Shown: positions 23,106-35,106 of the stretch, in pieces
Layout: every line of letters starts with the position of its first letter
Numbering within the stretch: position 1 is the stretch's first letter
Source: Gnetum montanum
Taxonomy: Eukaryota; Streptophyta; Gnetopsida; Gnetales; Gnetaceae
Reading direction: 5' to 3'
Assembly (NCBI GenBank): GCA_015680685.1
Contig: MNCI01033658.1
Location: 248,001-312,000, forward strand
DNA length: 64,000 nt
The notes under the pieces: model-generated
What the model was told of the DNA's origin: nothing
What the model saw: the letters and a program-made list of their open reading frames with translations, nothing else
The model's database searches: none
Position numbers and translations under genes: made by a program

Positions 23106-24725
23106 TGAAACAACCCAAAATTTGAAGGCATGCTTGCTTCACTAGGTCTTTGAAATTTGTACAAAGTTATGGTAGTTCTTCAGGAGATAGACGCCCTAAT
23201 GTTTAGATTGTCCAATTCGGCAATTTTTCTACTCCCGGTGTCAGTAGGCTAAACGGATTCTCCAGCCTACCCACCTGATTAGTTCATCCAGCCGACAACA
23301 CATTTAGGAGCTGTTCGTGGAATTGTTGGCAGTGCTTAGAACACACAAAACACTTTAGCAAGTTTTCTAAGTCAAGGATTTTTTCTATGCTACGCAGCAT
23401 AGCACAGCATAGCAAAAGCTAGATGATCATTCCCCTCGCCCAACTTCAACTCCTTCAACAATGTCTCCTTTTGTCAGAAAGTGGTGAACTTGGCCAAAAG
23501 CAAGTGATGTTTGCTGCTATGCTATGCTAAGCTACATGGCACAATGAGGTGTAGAAATTCTGCGAAAGTGATAGAAGGCATCTCAAAGGGTAGGATCAGC
23601 AAGTTCACAAGCTTCACAATGCAAAAGGCAAAGTTTGCAGATTGGCGACGTTTTTTGTGAATAAGGACGGCTACTACGCTATGATACACTATGTAGCGTA
23701 GCAAATCTGCAACTAGTAGCCACAACACTGCAAAGGTTTCCAACACATGCATCAAGACACAACACAAATCTCTACTTCGAACCGACAGCTATGTTGTGCT
23801 GTGTAGCATAGCACAATGTGACAGGGTGCTACGCTACACCAAACATGCTACACTACAAAGCATAGTAGAGTGTGGAAAGTAGTTATGCTAGATCAATGCA
23901 CTCCACCTAATTACATCGTTTCTCTGACAGTGCAATTACAACATGGCAAGTTTGTAATTACAGCATGGCAGGCTCACCCAACGGTCATGAAGGCACGTGC
24001 AACATAGACAAGTCAGCATAAGCCGAGGGCATGTGGCATCCAAACCACATCTTTCATGTGCCCTTGGCCCTATAAATACCCCAATGACCATTAAGGTCTG
24101 GGTGTGGTTTTTTGGCAATTTTGGTCGGCTAATAATCTGGTTGGCTAACAATTTTGTTGGCTGACAAGCAAAAAAAAAGTTAGCATTGTAACCTTGAGTA
24201 TTGCAAGCTTTCTATTTGAGATTCTAAATAGTTAGCACTCTCAACTGGCATTCTGTTCTGTGCTTTTCTACCATCTTGGTAGCATTTTGCATTATTAATG
24301 ACTAAGCCCACGTCCAAGCACATAGCCGTCTTTCTCTACACATCTTAGTTACACTCGGGATCTCCGCACTTTCCAGCGCTGTGCAACCAACTGTATCCAT
24401 CTTGACATAGTGAAGTCATAGCTTTGAACCAATGCATTTTTCTAACTGCATTTTACTTTTTTTCCTACTTATTATTGCATTTCACACTATTTTATGCCCC
24501 TTTTACATCTAAGCATTACTTCACGCTATTAGTTTCGTTTTCAAATCACACATTGCAAAAGGTTATATTAACACTGACTAAGTCCCTGTCTGATCGACCG
24601 GACTATTTAGGGTGCCCCGTTTCCATTCCACCCAGCACGGCCCTCCCGCAGAAACAGGGTTGAGACTATCAACGAACAATGACCTCTCGGCGTTCTTTCT
24701 AGCCACCGACGTTTTCAGTAATACA
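23106..24725 (+). repeat. 5' LTR of element B
   Basis: It begins TGAAACAACC and ends AGTAATACA. Its reverse complement aligns with the LTRs at 30811 and 61491. A TATAAATA box at 24071-24078 is well placed for the U3 promoter. The stretch 23390-23870 is dense in CTACGCTA/GCATAGC words. Confidence 0.8.
24071..24078 (+). promoter_or_regulatory. TATA box in element B LTR
   Basis: The sequence GGCCCTATAAATACCCC is a strong plant-type TATA context. The equivalent in the element C 5' LTR is CCTATAAATAG on the minus strand at 62237-62246. Confidence 0.6.
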
Positions 24726-24731
24726 GTTTTC

Positions 24732-24750
24732 TGGTGCTAAAAGGAGAGCC
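24732..24750 (+). other. Primer-binding-site motif of element B
   Basis: TGGTGCTAAAAGGAGAGCC lies six bases after the LTR end, like the motif in A and C. Confidence 0.6.
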
Positions 24751-25158
24751 TTTAGTGCCCTTTCTACATGTCACAGTAGTCCTGTAAGCCTTCTACACCA
24801 TGATATGCATTAGCGTAAACTTGACACCCGTTTGTGGTTGTTTACACATTGTACGGTGTAGATCAGTCACCTTGACGGTTCCTTGGGAGCCCCACAAGAC
24901 ATAAATCCTTCAATCACCAGCTAACTTGCCTATCTTATGGTAGTCTTTCATGCATTCTATATCCTATCATGTACTAGCATAAACGTGACACCCTTTTGCA
25001 GTTGTTTATGCATCGTGTGGTGCAGATTGGTCACCTCGATGGTTCCTTGGAAGCCCTTTTTGATTGCTTCCCAATTCCTTTGCTTTTCTCCTTTGCAAAA
25101 CTATTTAGCTTTCTGATTTCTTTGCCTTTTTTTGTTTGCGAAGCTGTTTAAGTTAACA
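24751..25158 (+). repeat. 5' leader of element B with two leader-repeat units
   Basis: Two related blocks occur at about 24815-24890 and 24975-25060, each with a GTGTAGATCAGTCACCTTGA-like core followed by CGGTTCCTTGG. They are the reverse complement of the units in the element C leader. Confidence 0.6.
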
Positions 25159-28100
25159 ATGGCTTCTGCAACTACTACTTCTAATGCCTTCAATGTAGAG
25201 GTTCCCATCACGGTTCAAGGCACCACTGGTGCTGAACAAGCACTGAACCCAATGCTTGAAACACGTCGATCCCTCAAGATCCAAAATCGAGGACCTAAGG
25301 GCTTGGCCGAGCAAAATGAGCGCTATAAATTTCTCTATGCAGAGGTTTAGGCAAACCACTCCCGGTGCTTCCATACCTTTGACATAGGAAAATCAAAGGC
25401 TTCTAGACCAACTAATCTAGTTGGCTAGGCATAGGGAGCAACAAGACAACGTCCAATCAAGATGACACTTTCTAGGACAGATAGGAGAAACTCAATTCCC
25501 AATCTGACTAGGGAGGTCAAACAAACACTGTTCTTGTCCCTCCTACCTAGTCCTTCTGGGCCAATCCATTGTCTGTCACCACTCCTTTTATCATCATGCC
25601 TACACTCCCATTGCCTACAACTACAACCACAATGGGTAGCCATGTCACCTTCCCGGCGTATCAATGCCCTTATTCCCTTGTTTTATTTACAGCATCTATG
25701 CCTTAGCAAACTATTCATCAGTCCATTCATATAGTGCATGACACACTGATCATGGCTACCCTGCTACATATTCATACTATACCAACTTCACAATTGGACG
25801 CAACTTCCATTTCAATTTCTATGTTCCTATTTGTCCCACCAACCGTGGTGGGCCTGGGCCCATCCACATGGTGGACCCCATTCACTTCTTCTCATATTCC
25901 ATAGCCATCACAGATGTGTCATCATGTTCGCCATTAGACCTACCAAACCCCACACACAGTACAACCCAAAACGAGGCTATGGTCTATTCCACCAGTGACA
26001 CAAGTGTTCTATCCGGTAGCTCAACCCATGGTTGCTGCTCCAATAGCACCACCTGTCAGGTAGTGGACAATGCAAGAAGCACCGTTCGTGAGGGCTATCC
26101 CAACAGTACCGTTGATGGGTTACACCGCCACCCCTGCCATTCCACAGTTGGGAGCTACCTCGGTAGTTCCCCAACCGTCCACACTATCGTAGGGTTTGGA
26201 TCAAGCATTCCAGCTCATCCAAACCCTCACTGAGGAAATAAAATGCCTCAAAGCTATTGGGTCTAACATGGTACAAGTCATGGACTTTTAGCAGGATGAC
26301 CCCATTAGCCTTACAATCCCTACGCTTACATTACCCCCAAGGATGTCTCACCCATACTTCATGAAGTACAACAGGGAGGGGGACCCCAACACACATCTTG
26401 TTACTTTTAGGTTTGAGTCTCTCCTGTTGCAACAATGCCGCACACGATTATTCATGTCTTTTCCATGTCCCTAATTGGGAGAGCCTTGGATTAGTACTGC
26501 ATGCTGTTGCGCTGATTCATTTCAACTATAGAAGAGCTTCTAACCCAATTCATGATGCGCTTCAAGTATAACTTGAAGCTAAAAACCATGTTGGATAAAT
26601 TGATGAGTGTGAAGCAAGATCCTCTGGAACCAGTCCAAAAATTCATCCAACGTTGGAGTGCAACCCTCAACGAAATTCGCAAACCCATCGTAGAGGCCCA
26701 CTTGTTGGCTATCTTTAAGGGTGCAGTGAATGACTTTATCAAGTCTAAACTGTACTACATTGCCCCTTGCACTCTTAGTTAAGCCTTCGCTCAGACTAAG
26801 AGTATACAGGATGTGGCCGAGGTAAGCAAAGACCTAGCCTACATCGCTTACAAAAACACCTTCGCAAAGAAGGACAAGGGTAAGGCCCCAACAACCATAG
26901 TGGCGACTGTGGTGACTGAAGCCAAGCCCAAACCGAGCAACAATGGTAGCAAGAATAATAAGAAATTGATCATACCTGTAGCTAACCCCATGCCCAAGTA
27001 GGGAAACACGCCACAACCTCTGGTTCCTGCACTTGAGACATCTACACAACCCAAACCAAACTTTGAGCATAAAGATTGCTCAAAATACACCCCACTACCT
27101 CTCAAGCCTTCAAAACTTTTCAAGCAGCTATTGGGAATGGGACACATCTAACAAAAGCATATGTCAGAAAAAGGAATCAGAAGACATCAACACTACTACG
27201 AGCTCCTTAGGAACCCCTCCTTGGCTCTACCTAATGAGCCCCTAGTTCCTAAGGGTTTCAGACTGGAATGATTTTGTGACTATCACCAACAGTGTGGTCA
27301 TAACACAAATTACGGTTTGGGATTGCAAGATGACATCCAGAGATTGATTGATTAGGGAAAACTGGTGTTGGATGAATGCAACCTAGTACGCCCTAAGAAC
27401 CAATCTATGCATGTCTACACAGACCCCCTCAATGCCAACAATGTCGGTTACATCATCAACACCATCGGTATTAATAGTGATGCTAGGCCACCCCAGCAAC
27501 CATTCATGATTTGTGTGTCTCAGCGTAGTGCACCAGCACCACCAGTGGCTAGCCGAAGCTCGCAACAACCGTTCATTTTGAGAGTCCCTCATCGGGCATC
27601 CATCTCCATGGCACATGCTAGAGAAACCATGCCACCCTGCGCGTTAACATTATGAGCTCCTTTTATCATTAGGGGGTTGATCCATTCGATAGCCTCTACC
27701 CCATGTAAGAAAGATGAACAACCTTCTCGTCCTAGAAAATGGGAAGTGTGTTTTGTAGGTAAGATGTCGAGAGGAAGTAGCATCCATGGTACTTCCAAGC
27801 CTACATCTCCACCCCTTGTCCCCACACCCTCATCACCAAAGAGGGATGTTGCTATAACCACATAGTTTACGTCACCCTACCAAAAAGGGTCTGAACCTAG
27901 ATCCGAAGTTGTCCCTCCTCAGGAAATTTTTCTACTGGGACGAATAGAAGAGGAGGAAAACATTAAACAAGGGGGCGGTCAAGACCTCTTGGATGCCCTC
28001 ACTCAGGTTGAACAAGCTCTAAAATAGAAAAACACTACACTGAGCTTGTAAGACCTAATCATGACATCTGTCTCACACTACAAGGCTCTAATCCACATGT

Positions 28101-28885
28101 TGACAGTGATTCCAGTCAATGAAGACATGCTAGTGGAACAGGAAGCAATCCACTCAGTCATGCTTCCCTCTGCACCTGCAGAGCCAAAATCATCTCAACT
28201 AACTTTCTATTATGAATCCATCAGGGAAGGTCCCAAAAGGGGTCAAGTGACTACAACACCCCTTTTAATCACAATTCGGGTCGGCCAACACTAGATCCGA
28301 AGGGTAGATGTTGATGATGGGGCTGCCACAAATGTCATCCCATTCCCTATTATGGACAAGTTGGACTTTGTCGAATAGATAAAACCCACAGTGATGTCAT
28401 GCCTGAGGTCATTCAATGGGGCAAGCATCCTGGTGAAGGGCACAATCCACATAGACTTCGTGGTAGGGGACTAGTACCCCACAAACATGAAGTTCATCGT
28501 GGTCGAGGAAATGCCCAGGTTTAACCTAATCCTGGGAAGGTCATGGTTAGTGCATCTTAGGGTTGTCTCCTCACCCATACACCAAGAAATACATCTACGA
28601 TACATAGGTAGTGAGGTGGTGATCCATGGTGATGAAGTAGTAGTGCAGGTAATTAACAACATAGATATGAAGTAGGGCTCAGAGGTCGTAACCTCTGAAA
28701 ACGAAGTGCTTGCTTATGCACACATTAACCATCCAGTGGGGGAATCGGCTCAGCAAGCCAATTACCAAAATGAAAGTGCATGGGCTGAGTTGCCCTTCCA
28801 AGAGGGGGACAACGATGCAAACGAAGGCCATGGCAAGGTGCCTCGGCCTTACATTTTGCTCAACCCACGCTGGGTCAAGAAGTAG
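25159..28885 (+). pseudogene. gag-pro: Element B gag-protease
   Basis: It starts at ATG 25159 with the N-terminus EVPITVQGTTGAEQALNP, almost the same as element C. The gag domain lies around 26280-26980 (HLVTFRFESLLLQQ, then LMSVKQDPLEPVQKF and HLLAIFKGAVNDFIKSKL). A FCDYHQQCGH Cys/His motif is near 27275. The protease is at about 28240-28600, with the VDDGAATNVIP block and NLILGRSWLVH. The frame shifts at least twice between 25300 and 26500, then stays constant with in-frame stops to the end at 28885. The C-terminal tail after the protease is shared with elements A and C. Confidence 0.8.
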
Positions 28886-29276
28886 CTACGCATAGCGTAG
28901 CAACCTCACTTCCTCCTGCCTAGTTGCCATCTCTTGTACATTCACCACCTTTTGATTTGTTAATGTACCATCCTTTTGGCATGCCTACATAGTGGCCCGA
29001 AACAACCTAAAACTATGCTACACAATGGCCCAAAATGGCCTAAAACTAGCAGAGGCTCAAAACGGCCCAAAACTAGCAAAGGCCCAAAATGGCCTAAAAC
29101 TAGCACATGAAAGAATGAACATTTTTACACAAAATGTAACATGTAGACAATGCACAACTTAATAAAAAATAAATTTCTTTTCCAAAATTCTCCCCTTTAT
29201 TCAAAATTTTTTCCTTTTGGACAATTTTTGTAAATTTTTTTACAAAAATTCAAAATTTCAAACAAATCCCATGCTA
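28886..29276. repeat. Convergent spacer with AGGCCCAAAATGGCCTAAAAC minisatellite, element B
   Basis: Four to five tandem units of about 24-30 bp lie at 28988-29105, including GGCCCAAAATGGCCTAAAAC with CTAGCA spacers. It separates the end of gag-protease from the end of the minus-strand accessory gene, as in A and C. The rest is AT-rich. Confidence 0.7.
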
Positions 29277-30810
29277 TCATGGGTTGTTCCTATTCGCATC
29301 ATCTTCGCGATTCATTCTTGCATCATTTTTGTTTGCATCGGCTTCCCCTACTTTTTCCTCTACTGATTCTTCATTCCTCCCCCCCAAGGGCCTCACACCC
29401 TCATTTGGAGTCTGCATCGTAGGAATGAAGTGTTCAGCTAAAGCGATGCATGCGAGCTACAATAGAGCATAAGCATCAATACAATAGAAAGCAACTAACC
29501 TGAGAAGGGCCTACGTCGGTATCAAAGGGTATCCAGTCCCAATCGAGCCTGAGGTGATGCTATACCTCCTCAGCTGTGATGTCCACACAACACCTATTAC
29601 TTGGATTAGCGTTCACAGCAACTCTCTCCCTTTCAATGGTTGTCCATCTTGGTGGTCCAAGAGAAAAGGAGACGATTGTGGTCTCTCCTATAGGTAGGTC
29701 CATCTTCCAATCAGGAGATTCTGTAACCTTCACCTAATCTTTGAACTTGGCATAGGCCTCAGAAGCATCAATGGCATTTACGAATGCTTCATACGTAAAT
29801 GCGTCCACAACAGTGTCCCTATACAATTTACGATGGGTGGCATTTTCTAGTTTAAACATGTGTTTGTGATTTTTCTGGGACTGCCCCCATTCATAAACCT
29901 TGGCATTTAAATCTTTCAAATCCTAACACTTCTGGGCTAATAAGTCCATTTGTATCCATTGTTCTATTATTTCACGAGTGGCCTCAACTTTTTGAGGTGC
30001 GACTGTCCAAAATCTGGTGTAGTCTACCACAGCCGTGCACTAGTCCTCATTATTAGTGTTATGGGGTATGAGGAATTCATTCCTTGACTTGAGATCCTCC
30101 ACCTTGGTGCTTAGGTCGGCCTCCCTTTGCTCAGCTTTTTTTACCCATTTCCATAGGTCCTCGTTGATGTGTCCCACAAGGAGCATGCTGAGTACAAAGT
30201 GCATTTGCAAGCCTCGTCGTATGCATGACAAGGCACCTCGATCACTTTGAGGGGAAATGTAGGTACAACACCCACTTTCAAAGGCTATGTAGTATCCCAT
30301 TTGAGCCAGGAGGCTTCCATGACATAAAGAACATAGCAATCACATTAGCATAGAAAAGTTAACAAAGTCTAAAACTCTAGCATAGAAACATGAGAGCACC
30401 TAACACTACTACTTACCCACATCAAGGTCCACCTACTGAAGGTGATTGATCATGTCATTGACAATTCCCTACATAAATGTAAAATTATCAGGGATCTTGA
30501 TCCATGATTCCACATGAGTCGAAAGAGGTCCTGCAACATCAATAGTAGCACCTATCACATAACTAAACATGTTAACAATGGTTGAAATGGGCTTTGAAAA
30601 GGTAGACATGTTGTCAAACTCAACAACATTTTATTGCGGTCCATGCTCCTGCTGATGCAAAATGAGGGCAACAGCCTTGGCATAAGTCCCTACAAAGCCT
30701 ATAGAGATCTCTTCTTCATGCGCTGGTGTCTTTCCTTTTACAAGATTAGCGTCTTTTTTATTCAAAGGAGAGTCCTCTTCGTCAGTAGGAGGATTCTCCC
30801 TAATAACAAG
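29277..30810 (-). pseudogene. Accessory antisense gene of element B (5'-truncated)
   Basis: Read on the minus strand it starts inside the low-complexity exon (30810-30590, matching 42270-42510), continues with the heptad-rich segment at 30340-30040 (EDLWKWVKKAEQREADLSTK) and the lysine-rich segment at 29919-29734 (KVYEWGQSQKNHKHMFKLEN). It ends in an acidic, Asn-rich tail with stop at 29277. The last intron, 29412-29499, has canonical ends. Its 5' exons, including the HAD-like part, lie on the other side of the element E insertion, outside the window. It confirms that the accessory gene also lies between protease and pol in a plus-oriented element. Confidence 0.7.
29412..29499 (-). other. Last intron of the accessory gene, element B
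   Basis: An 88-bp interval on the minus strand begins CAG|GTTAGT and ends GATGCAG. The site is the same as in A (80 bp) and C (82 bp). Confidence 0.65.
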
Positions 30811-32325
30811 TGTAGCGACTAAAAATGTCGGTGGCTGGAAAACATAGAGGGGTCAGTGGGAGCAACAGTCTCGACCCCATACCTGTGGGAGGGCCATGCT
30901 TGGTGTGAGTGGATACGGGGTGCCATGAATAGTCTGGTCGATCAGAAAGGGACTTAATCGGTGTCTATATAGGCTTTCGCAACATATAATTTGAAAATGG
31001 GAATGAAAGTGTGAAGTAATTTTTAAAAGTAAATGAGGAAAAAAGTAATGTGAAGCACAACAATAAGTAGGAAATAAAGTAAAATGCAGTTAGAAAAGTG
31101 CACCACTCCGAAGCTACAAGCTTGCTCTATCAAGATGGGTATAGTTGGTTGCACAGCGTTGGGGAGTGCAAAGATCTCGAGAGTAACAGGACATGTAGAG
31201 AAAAATAGTTGTGTGCTTAGGCACGAACTTGGGAGCTGACAATGCAAAATTTCTACCAAGGTGGTAGAAAGGTAGACAGAAAAAAATGCCAGCTAAAAAT
31301 TCTAACTATTTGCAGTGTCAAATAGAAAGCTTACAATGCTCAATGCTCAATGTTACAGTGCTTGTTTTAGAACACCCGGAGATAGTCCAACCCTTTGAGC
31401 ATTGCTCATTGAGGTAATTATAAGGCTAAAGGGCACATGAAAGGGGTGGTTTGGATGCCATGTGCCTTGGGTCCACGTTGACTTACTGGCACCGCACATG
31501 CCATGTATGACCATTGGACCTGCATGAATGTTGTAATGTGAGCCTACTATGATGTAACTATGAGCCTGCCATGCTGTAATTATGTTGTCAGTGTCTGGAG
31601 ATGTGTACCAACAGTCCAATTAGGTGAAGTGCATTGATGTCGCACAATCACCTGTAGGCTTTATTGTGCTTTGTGACGTAGCATGCTCAGCATAGCGTAG
31701 CATCTTGTTGTGTGTTCTGCTACATGTGTGTTGCATGTTTGCTACACTATGCTACACTATGTACTGTAGCGATTGGCCTTAGTCACAAAAACTTTGCCAA
31801 TGTGAAAAATTTTCTTCTTCTATTGCGAGACTTATGAACTTGCTGATTCTCCCCTTTGAGCTTCCTCCTGTCTCTTCTGCAGAATTGCTACACTTCATTG
31901 TGACATGTAGCTCAATGTAGCATAGCAATAGACATGGTCCACTGCTTCCTGACAGAAAGAGACATTATTGAAGGACTTGAAGTTGGGCAATGGAGTTGGT
32001 TGTATAGTTGTTGCCATGCTATGCTATGCTGCATAGTGTAGAATAGTGTGGCACTTCATTTTGCAATTATTTTCTGAAGATTACTATGCTACATAGTGGG
32101 GCGTAGCAGACTTCGTGACTTAGAAAACTTGCTGAACTCTTTTGTGCATTCTAAGTGCTGCTATAAACTCTACGTACTATTTCTGAGTAGGCTGTCGGCT
32201 AGGCAAACTACTTAAGTGGATAGGAAGGATGATTTTTAGAGCCTATTTACACCTAAAGTAGAAAATTTTCCAAATTGACAGGCCTGAATTCAGAGTGTTC
32301 TCCTCCTGAAGAATTGTTATGGTGC
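30811..32325 (-). repeat. 3' LTR of element E (right end deleted)
   Basis: It aligns with 61491-63204, but the last part of the LTR, the polypurine tract and the following bases are missing: near 32325 the sequence jumps from LTR to a site that in element C lies about 100 bp past the LTR end. A TTATAATTA stretch near 31415 is a weak TATA equivalent. Confidence 0.7.
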
Positions 32326-32665
32326 TGAGGTTGTCGCTCGGTGAGTGTCAAGATGTCACTTGGCTGCACTTGAGAGTGTTGCGTTGGTTTTGCAGAGGTT
32401 AAGGTAGAGAGTAAAGATGATGTTTAGCAGAGTCCCTCTTTAGAGTGCTCATGAGGGGCTCGTTCACATTTTCATCTTTGGTTGGCATTGTTATTCAACC
32501 TCTCATAGGATAGGTGTTTTCTTCGCAGGATGAGTTGTGTTACATCTGTGAAGGGTTTTGACCTGCATACAAATGCTTTCCATACAACAAGTTTTGTTAC
32601 GCACTTCATGAAATTTTCACTCTGAAGTAGTTGAGCTAGTTGAGGCACTTGCTTCGTGACATGGT
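30811..32665 (-). mobile_element. Element E: 3' LTR and 3' end, cut by element C
   Basis: The LTR starts TGTAGCGACTAAAAATGTCG at 30811, and the stretch after it (32330-32665) matches the element C stretch 33880-34210. The element resumes at 63205, where the sequence continues the same alignment. It is inserted in the accessory gene of element B. Confidence 0.7.
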
Positions 32666-33802
32666 TGTAGGGACCAAAAACGTCGACGATTGGAAGAACG
32701 TTGGGGTCGGCGGACGCGACAGTTCCATCCCCGTGCCCATGGGAGGGTGCTGGGTGTGTGCAAACATGGGGTGCCCTGAACGATCTGGTCGATCAAACAG
32801 GGACTTACATTGGCATCAATATAGCCTTTTGCAATAAAAAATTGTATGAGTTGCGAGATAGCGCTTACGGGTAGATACGGCGGAGAAAGAAAGGGACTGT
32901 AAAAATGCAACAATAATGTGAAATAATGAATAAAGTTGAGATGCGATGGTAATATGAAGTGATGTTGAACATGAGAAACGTAAATGTAGCAGTAATTCGA
33001 GATGATTCTTGAAGGTAAATAAGAAAAAAAATAATGTAAGAAAGCTAGACATTAAATGAGAGGTAAAATGAGATACGGTTAGGAACATGCACTGCTTCAA
33101 GGTTACAAATCCATTTGGTCAGGGTGGATAGAATCGGCTACACAGTGTGACATAGTGTAGAAGTTCTGAGGGTAACCAAACTATGCTGGGAAACAGAAAT
33201 AGCTATGCACTTGGGCACAGGCTTCACGTACAAACAATGCAGGATCCTACCAAGGTGGTAGAATGAAGACCAGGACTTTACACCAACCAAGAGAGGTTCT
33301 TTTACAGATCGCTGGCCTTTTCTTCTCTTTTGTCAAATCACAGGTACCTTTCTCTTTTTTTTTAGCCAAGAGACATCACTGCAGAACTCAATGTTGGGCG
33401 AGGGGAGCGGGTAGTGAACTCGTTATTATGCTACACTATGTGTCACCGCGTAGCGTAGCATTTCGTTCCGCCATTGTTTCCTAAAGCTTGCTATGTTACA
33501 TATCATAGTGTAGCGTAGTTGGCTTCGTGGCTTAGAAAACTTGCTAAACTACTTTTTGTGCACCCAGGATATTGCCGCCGATTCTACACATTGTTTCTGA
33601 GTAGGCTACTGGCTGTTCTGGCTACTTTGGTGGGTAGGTAGGTTTGTACGGAACCGATCCATGCCTAAAGTAGAAAATTTTTCGAACTAGCCGTCCTGGA
33701 CTCAGAACGTTCTTCCCCCGATGAACTGCCACGGTGATGTGTAGATCGCAAGAGCTTGGTGAGGCCAGGATGACCCCGCATTTTTTCCTTTAGGGTGTTT
33801 CA
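32666..33802 (-). repeat. 3' LTR of element C with internal deletion
   Basis: It is 1137 bp against 1714 bp for the partner at 61491-63204. The deletion lies at 33370/33371 between GCCAAG and AGACATCACT and removes about 575 bp, including the TATA box. A stem-forming pair of GCTACACTATG and CGTAGCGTAGCA lies near 33430-33462. Confidence 0.8.
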
Positions 33803-34808
33803 TTGGCCCCTCTTTGTCGATGTTTGTAGAATAGGCCCGATGGATGTCAGCAAAGAATACGAAAACACCGTAGCAAGCGAAACGCTGAGGCTATCACTTG
33901 GTAAGTACTGGGACGTCGCTTGGCCATGCTTGAGGGTGTTGCATTGGTGTTGCAAAGGTTAAGGTAGAGAGCAAAGATGATGTTTAGCCGAGTCCCTCGT
34001 CAGAGTGCTCTAAGGGGCTCACTTGCATTTTCATTTCTGGCTGATGTTGTTCTTCAACCTCCTGTAGGTAGGTGTCCCCTCTGTAGGATGAGCTATATTA
34101 CATCCATGGAGGATTATGACCTGCCTATTGAAGCCTTCCGCATGGCAAGCTGTGTTACATGTGTGTCAAAATTTGCACTCTCAAACAATCATGTTAGTTG
34201 AGGCACTCACTTTGCGACGTTATAGCCTTTGCTACTGTACGGGGATGTGTCTTTGAGGACGATGTCTCGTGGGCTGCTAGCATTGTTGTTACACCTGGGC
34301 ACCATCACTAGTGTGAGATTCCCAAAGGAGGGAGGCCAACAGTGGTCTTAGCAGCACCAATCGTGGGGGAGGCTGGTGCCCAGGGCACCAGGGACGTGGA
34401 TGCACAGGAATCCCTGCCAAAGGAATGCATGCTCAATTTAGCTATGGGGTTAGCAACCACATAGCTAAACATTGTGCAAGCAAAAACCTCATCATGGAAC
34501 TAAAGCACAACAATATTGTGTCTAGGCCACAATACTGTTAGCACCTCAGAAGTAAGAATGGGCCTGGGAACTACCATCAGGGCAGTGGGCCATGGTGATG
34601 ATAGGTTCAAAGGGCCCATGTGACATTGTATAACGTCTTCGAAGGGTTAGCATGACACCAAAGGTGGTGACTCGTACACCCCGGACCGTGTTCTCTTTAT
34701 GTCGAGAACTGCATCCTGGGATGGTGATGTCACACCCACATGTTGATACCATGCCTCTTCATTTGACGTGTATCTAGTGATGGTGCATATTGAGGATGCG
34801 ACGCAAAC
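33803..34808 (-). other. Polypurine tract and 3' noncoding region of element C
   Basis: The minus strand reads AAAGAGGGGCCAA next to the LTR. The rest matches 32330-32665 and 63205-63770 of element E, and in patches element A. No coding domain is seen. Confidence 0.65.
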
Positions 34809-35100
34809 CCAGTTTAAGGTCTTGGTAGAGCATGTGCTGGTTTAGGGTCCTAATGGACCGCTGTATTGGTTTGAGGTCCCAGCAGACTGTACACACTATT
34901 TTTATGTCGTGGCAGACGTGTGATGCCAATTTATAGTCATAGTGGACTAACAATGCTAGTTTTACATCGTGATGGATAGTTGTTGCCAGTTTATCGTCGT
35001 AGCAGACGTTGTTCGGTGCTGCTAGTTTATCATCATTGCGGACACTGCCTGGTACGATTGCTAGTTTATAGTTATAGTAGATGGTGCTTAGTGTTGTCAT
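34809..35100 (-). repeat. 3' minisatellite of element C (about 9 units)
   Basis: Units of about 32 bp share CTAGTTTATCRTCRTAGCAGAC or variants. It begins right after the integrase stop, as in element A. Confidence 0.8.
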
Positions 35101-35106
35101 TGCACC

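Larger units (their letters stand above)
23106..30810 (+). mobile_element. Element B: plus-strand Tat-like element, 5' part
   Basis: It consists of LTR 23106-24725, primer-binding motif 24732-24750, leader repeats, gag-protease 25159-28885, a GGCCATTTTGGGCC minisatellite and a minus-strand accessory gene. It is interrupted at 30810 by the LTR of element E. The RT-integrase half and 3' LTR must lie beyond 64000 or be lost. Confidence 0.8.

Noticed and set aside
25868-26233. A separate Ser/Thr-rich protein
   Set aside because: The neighbouring frame aligns with the Pro-rich part and gag start of element C, so this is a frame shadow of gag.
23106-32325. LTRs at 23106-24725 and 30811-32325 as the two ends of one element
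   Set aside because: They are in opposite orientation, and the internal gag-protease at 25159 has no pol behind it; the second LTR fits a separate minus-strand element.
32640-32837. Small ORF spanning 32666
   Set aside because: It crosses the junction between element E and the LTR of element C, so it is chance.
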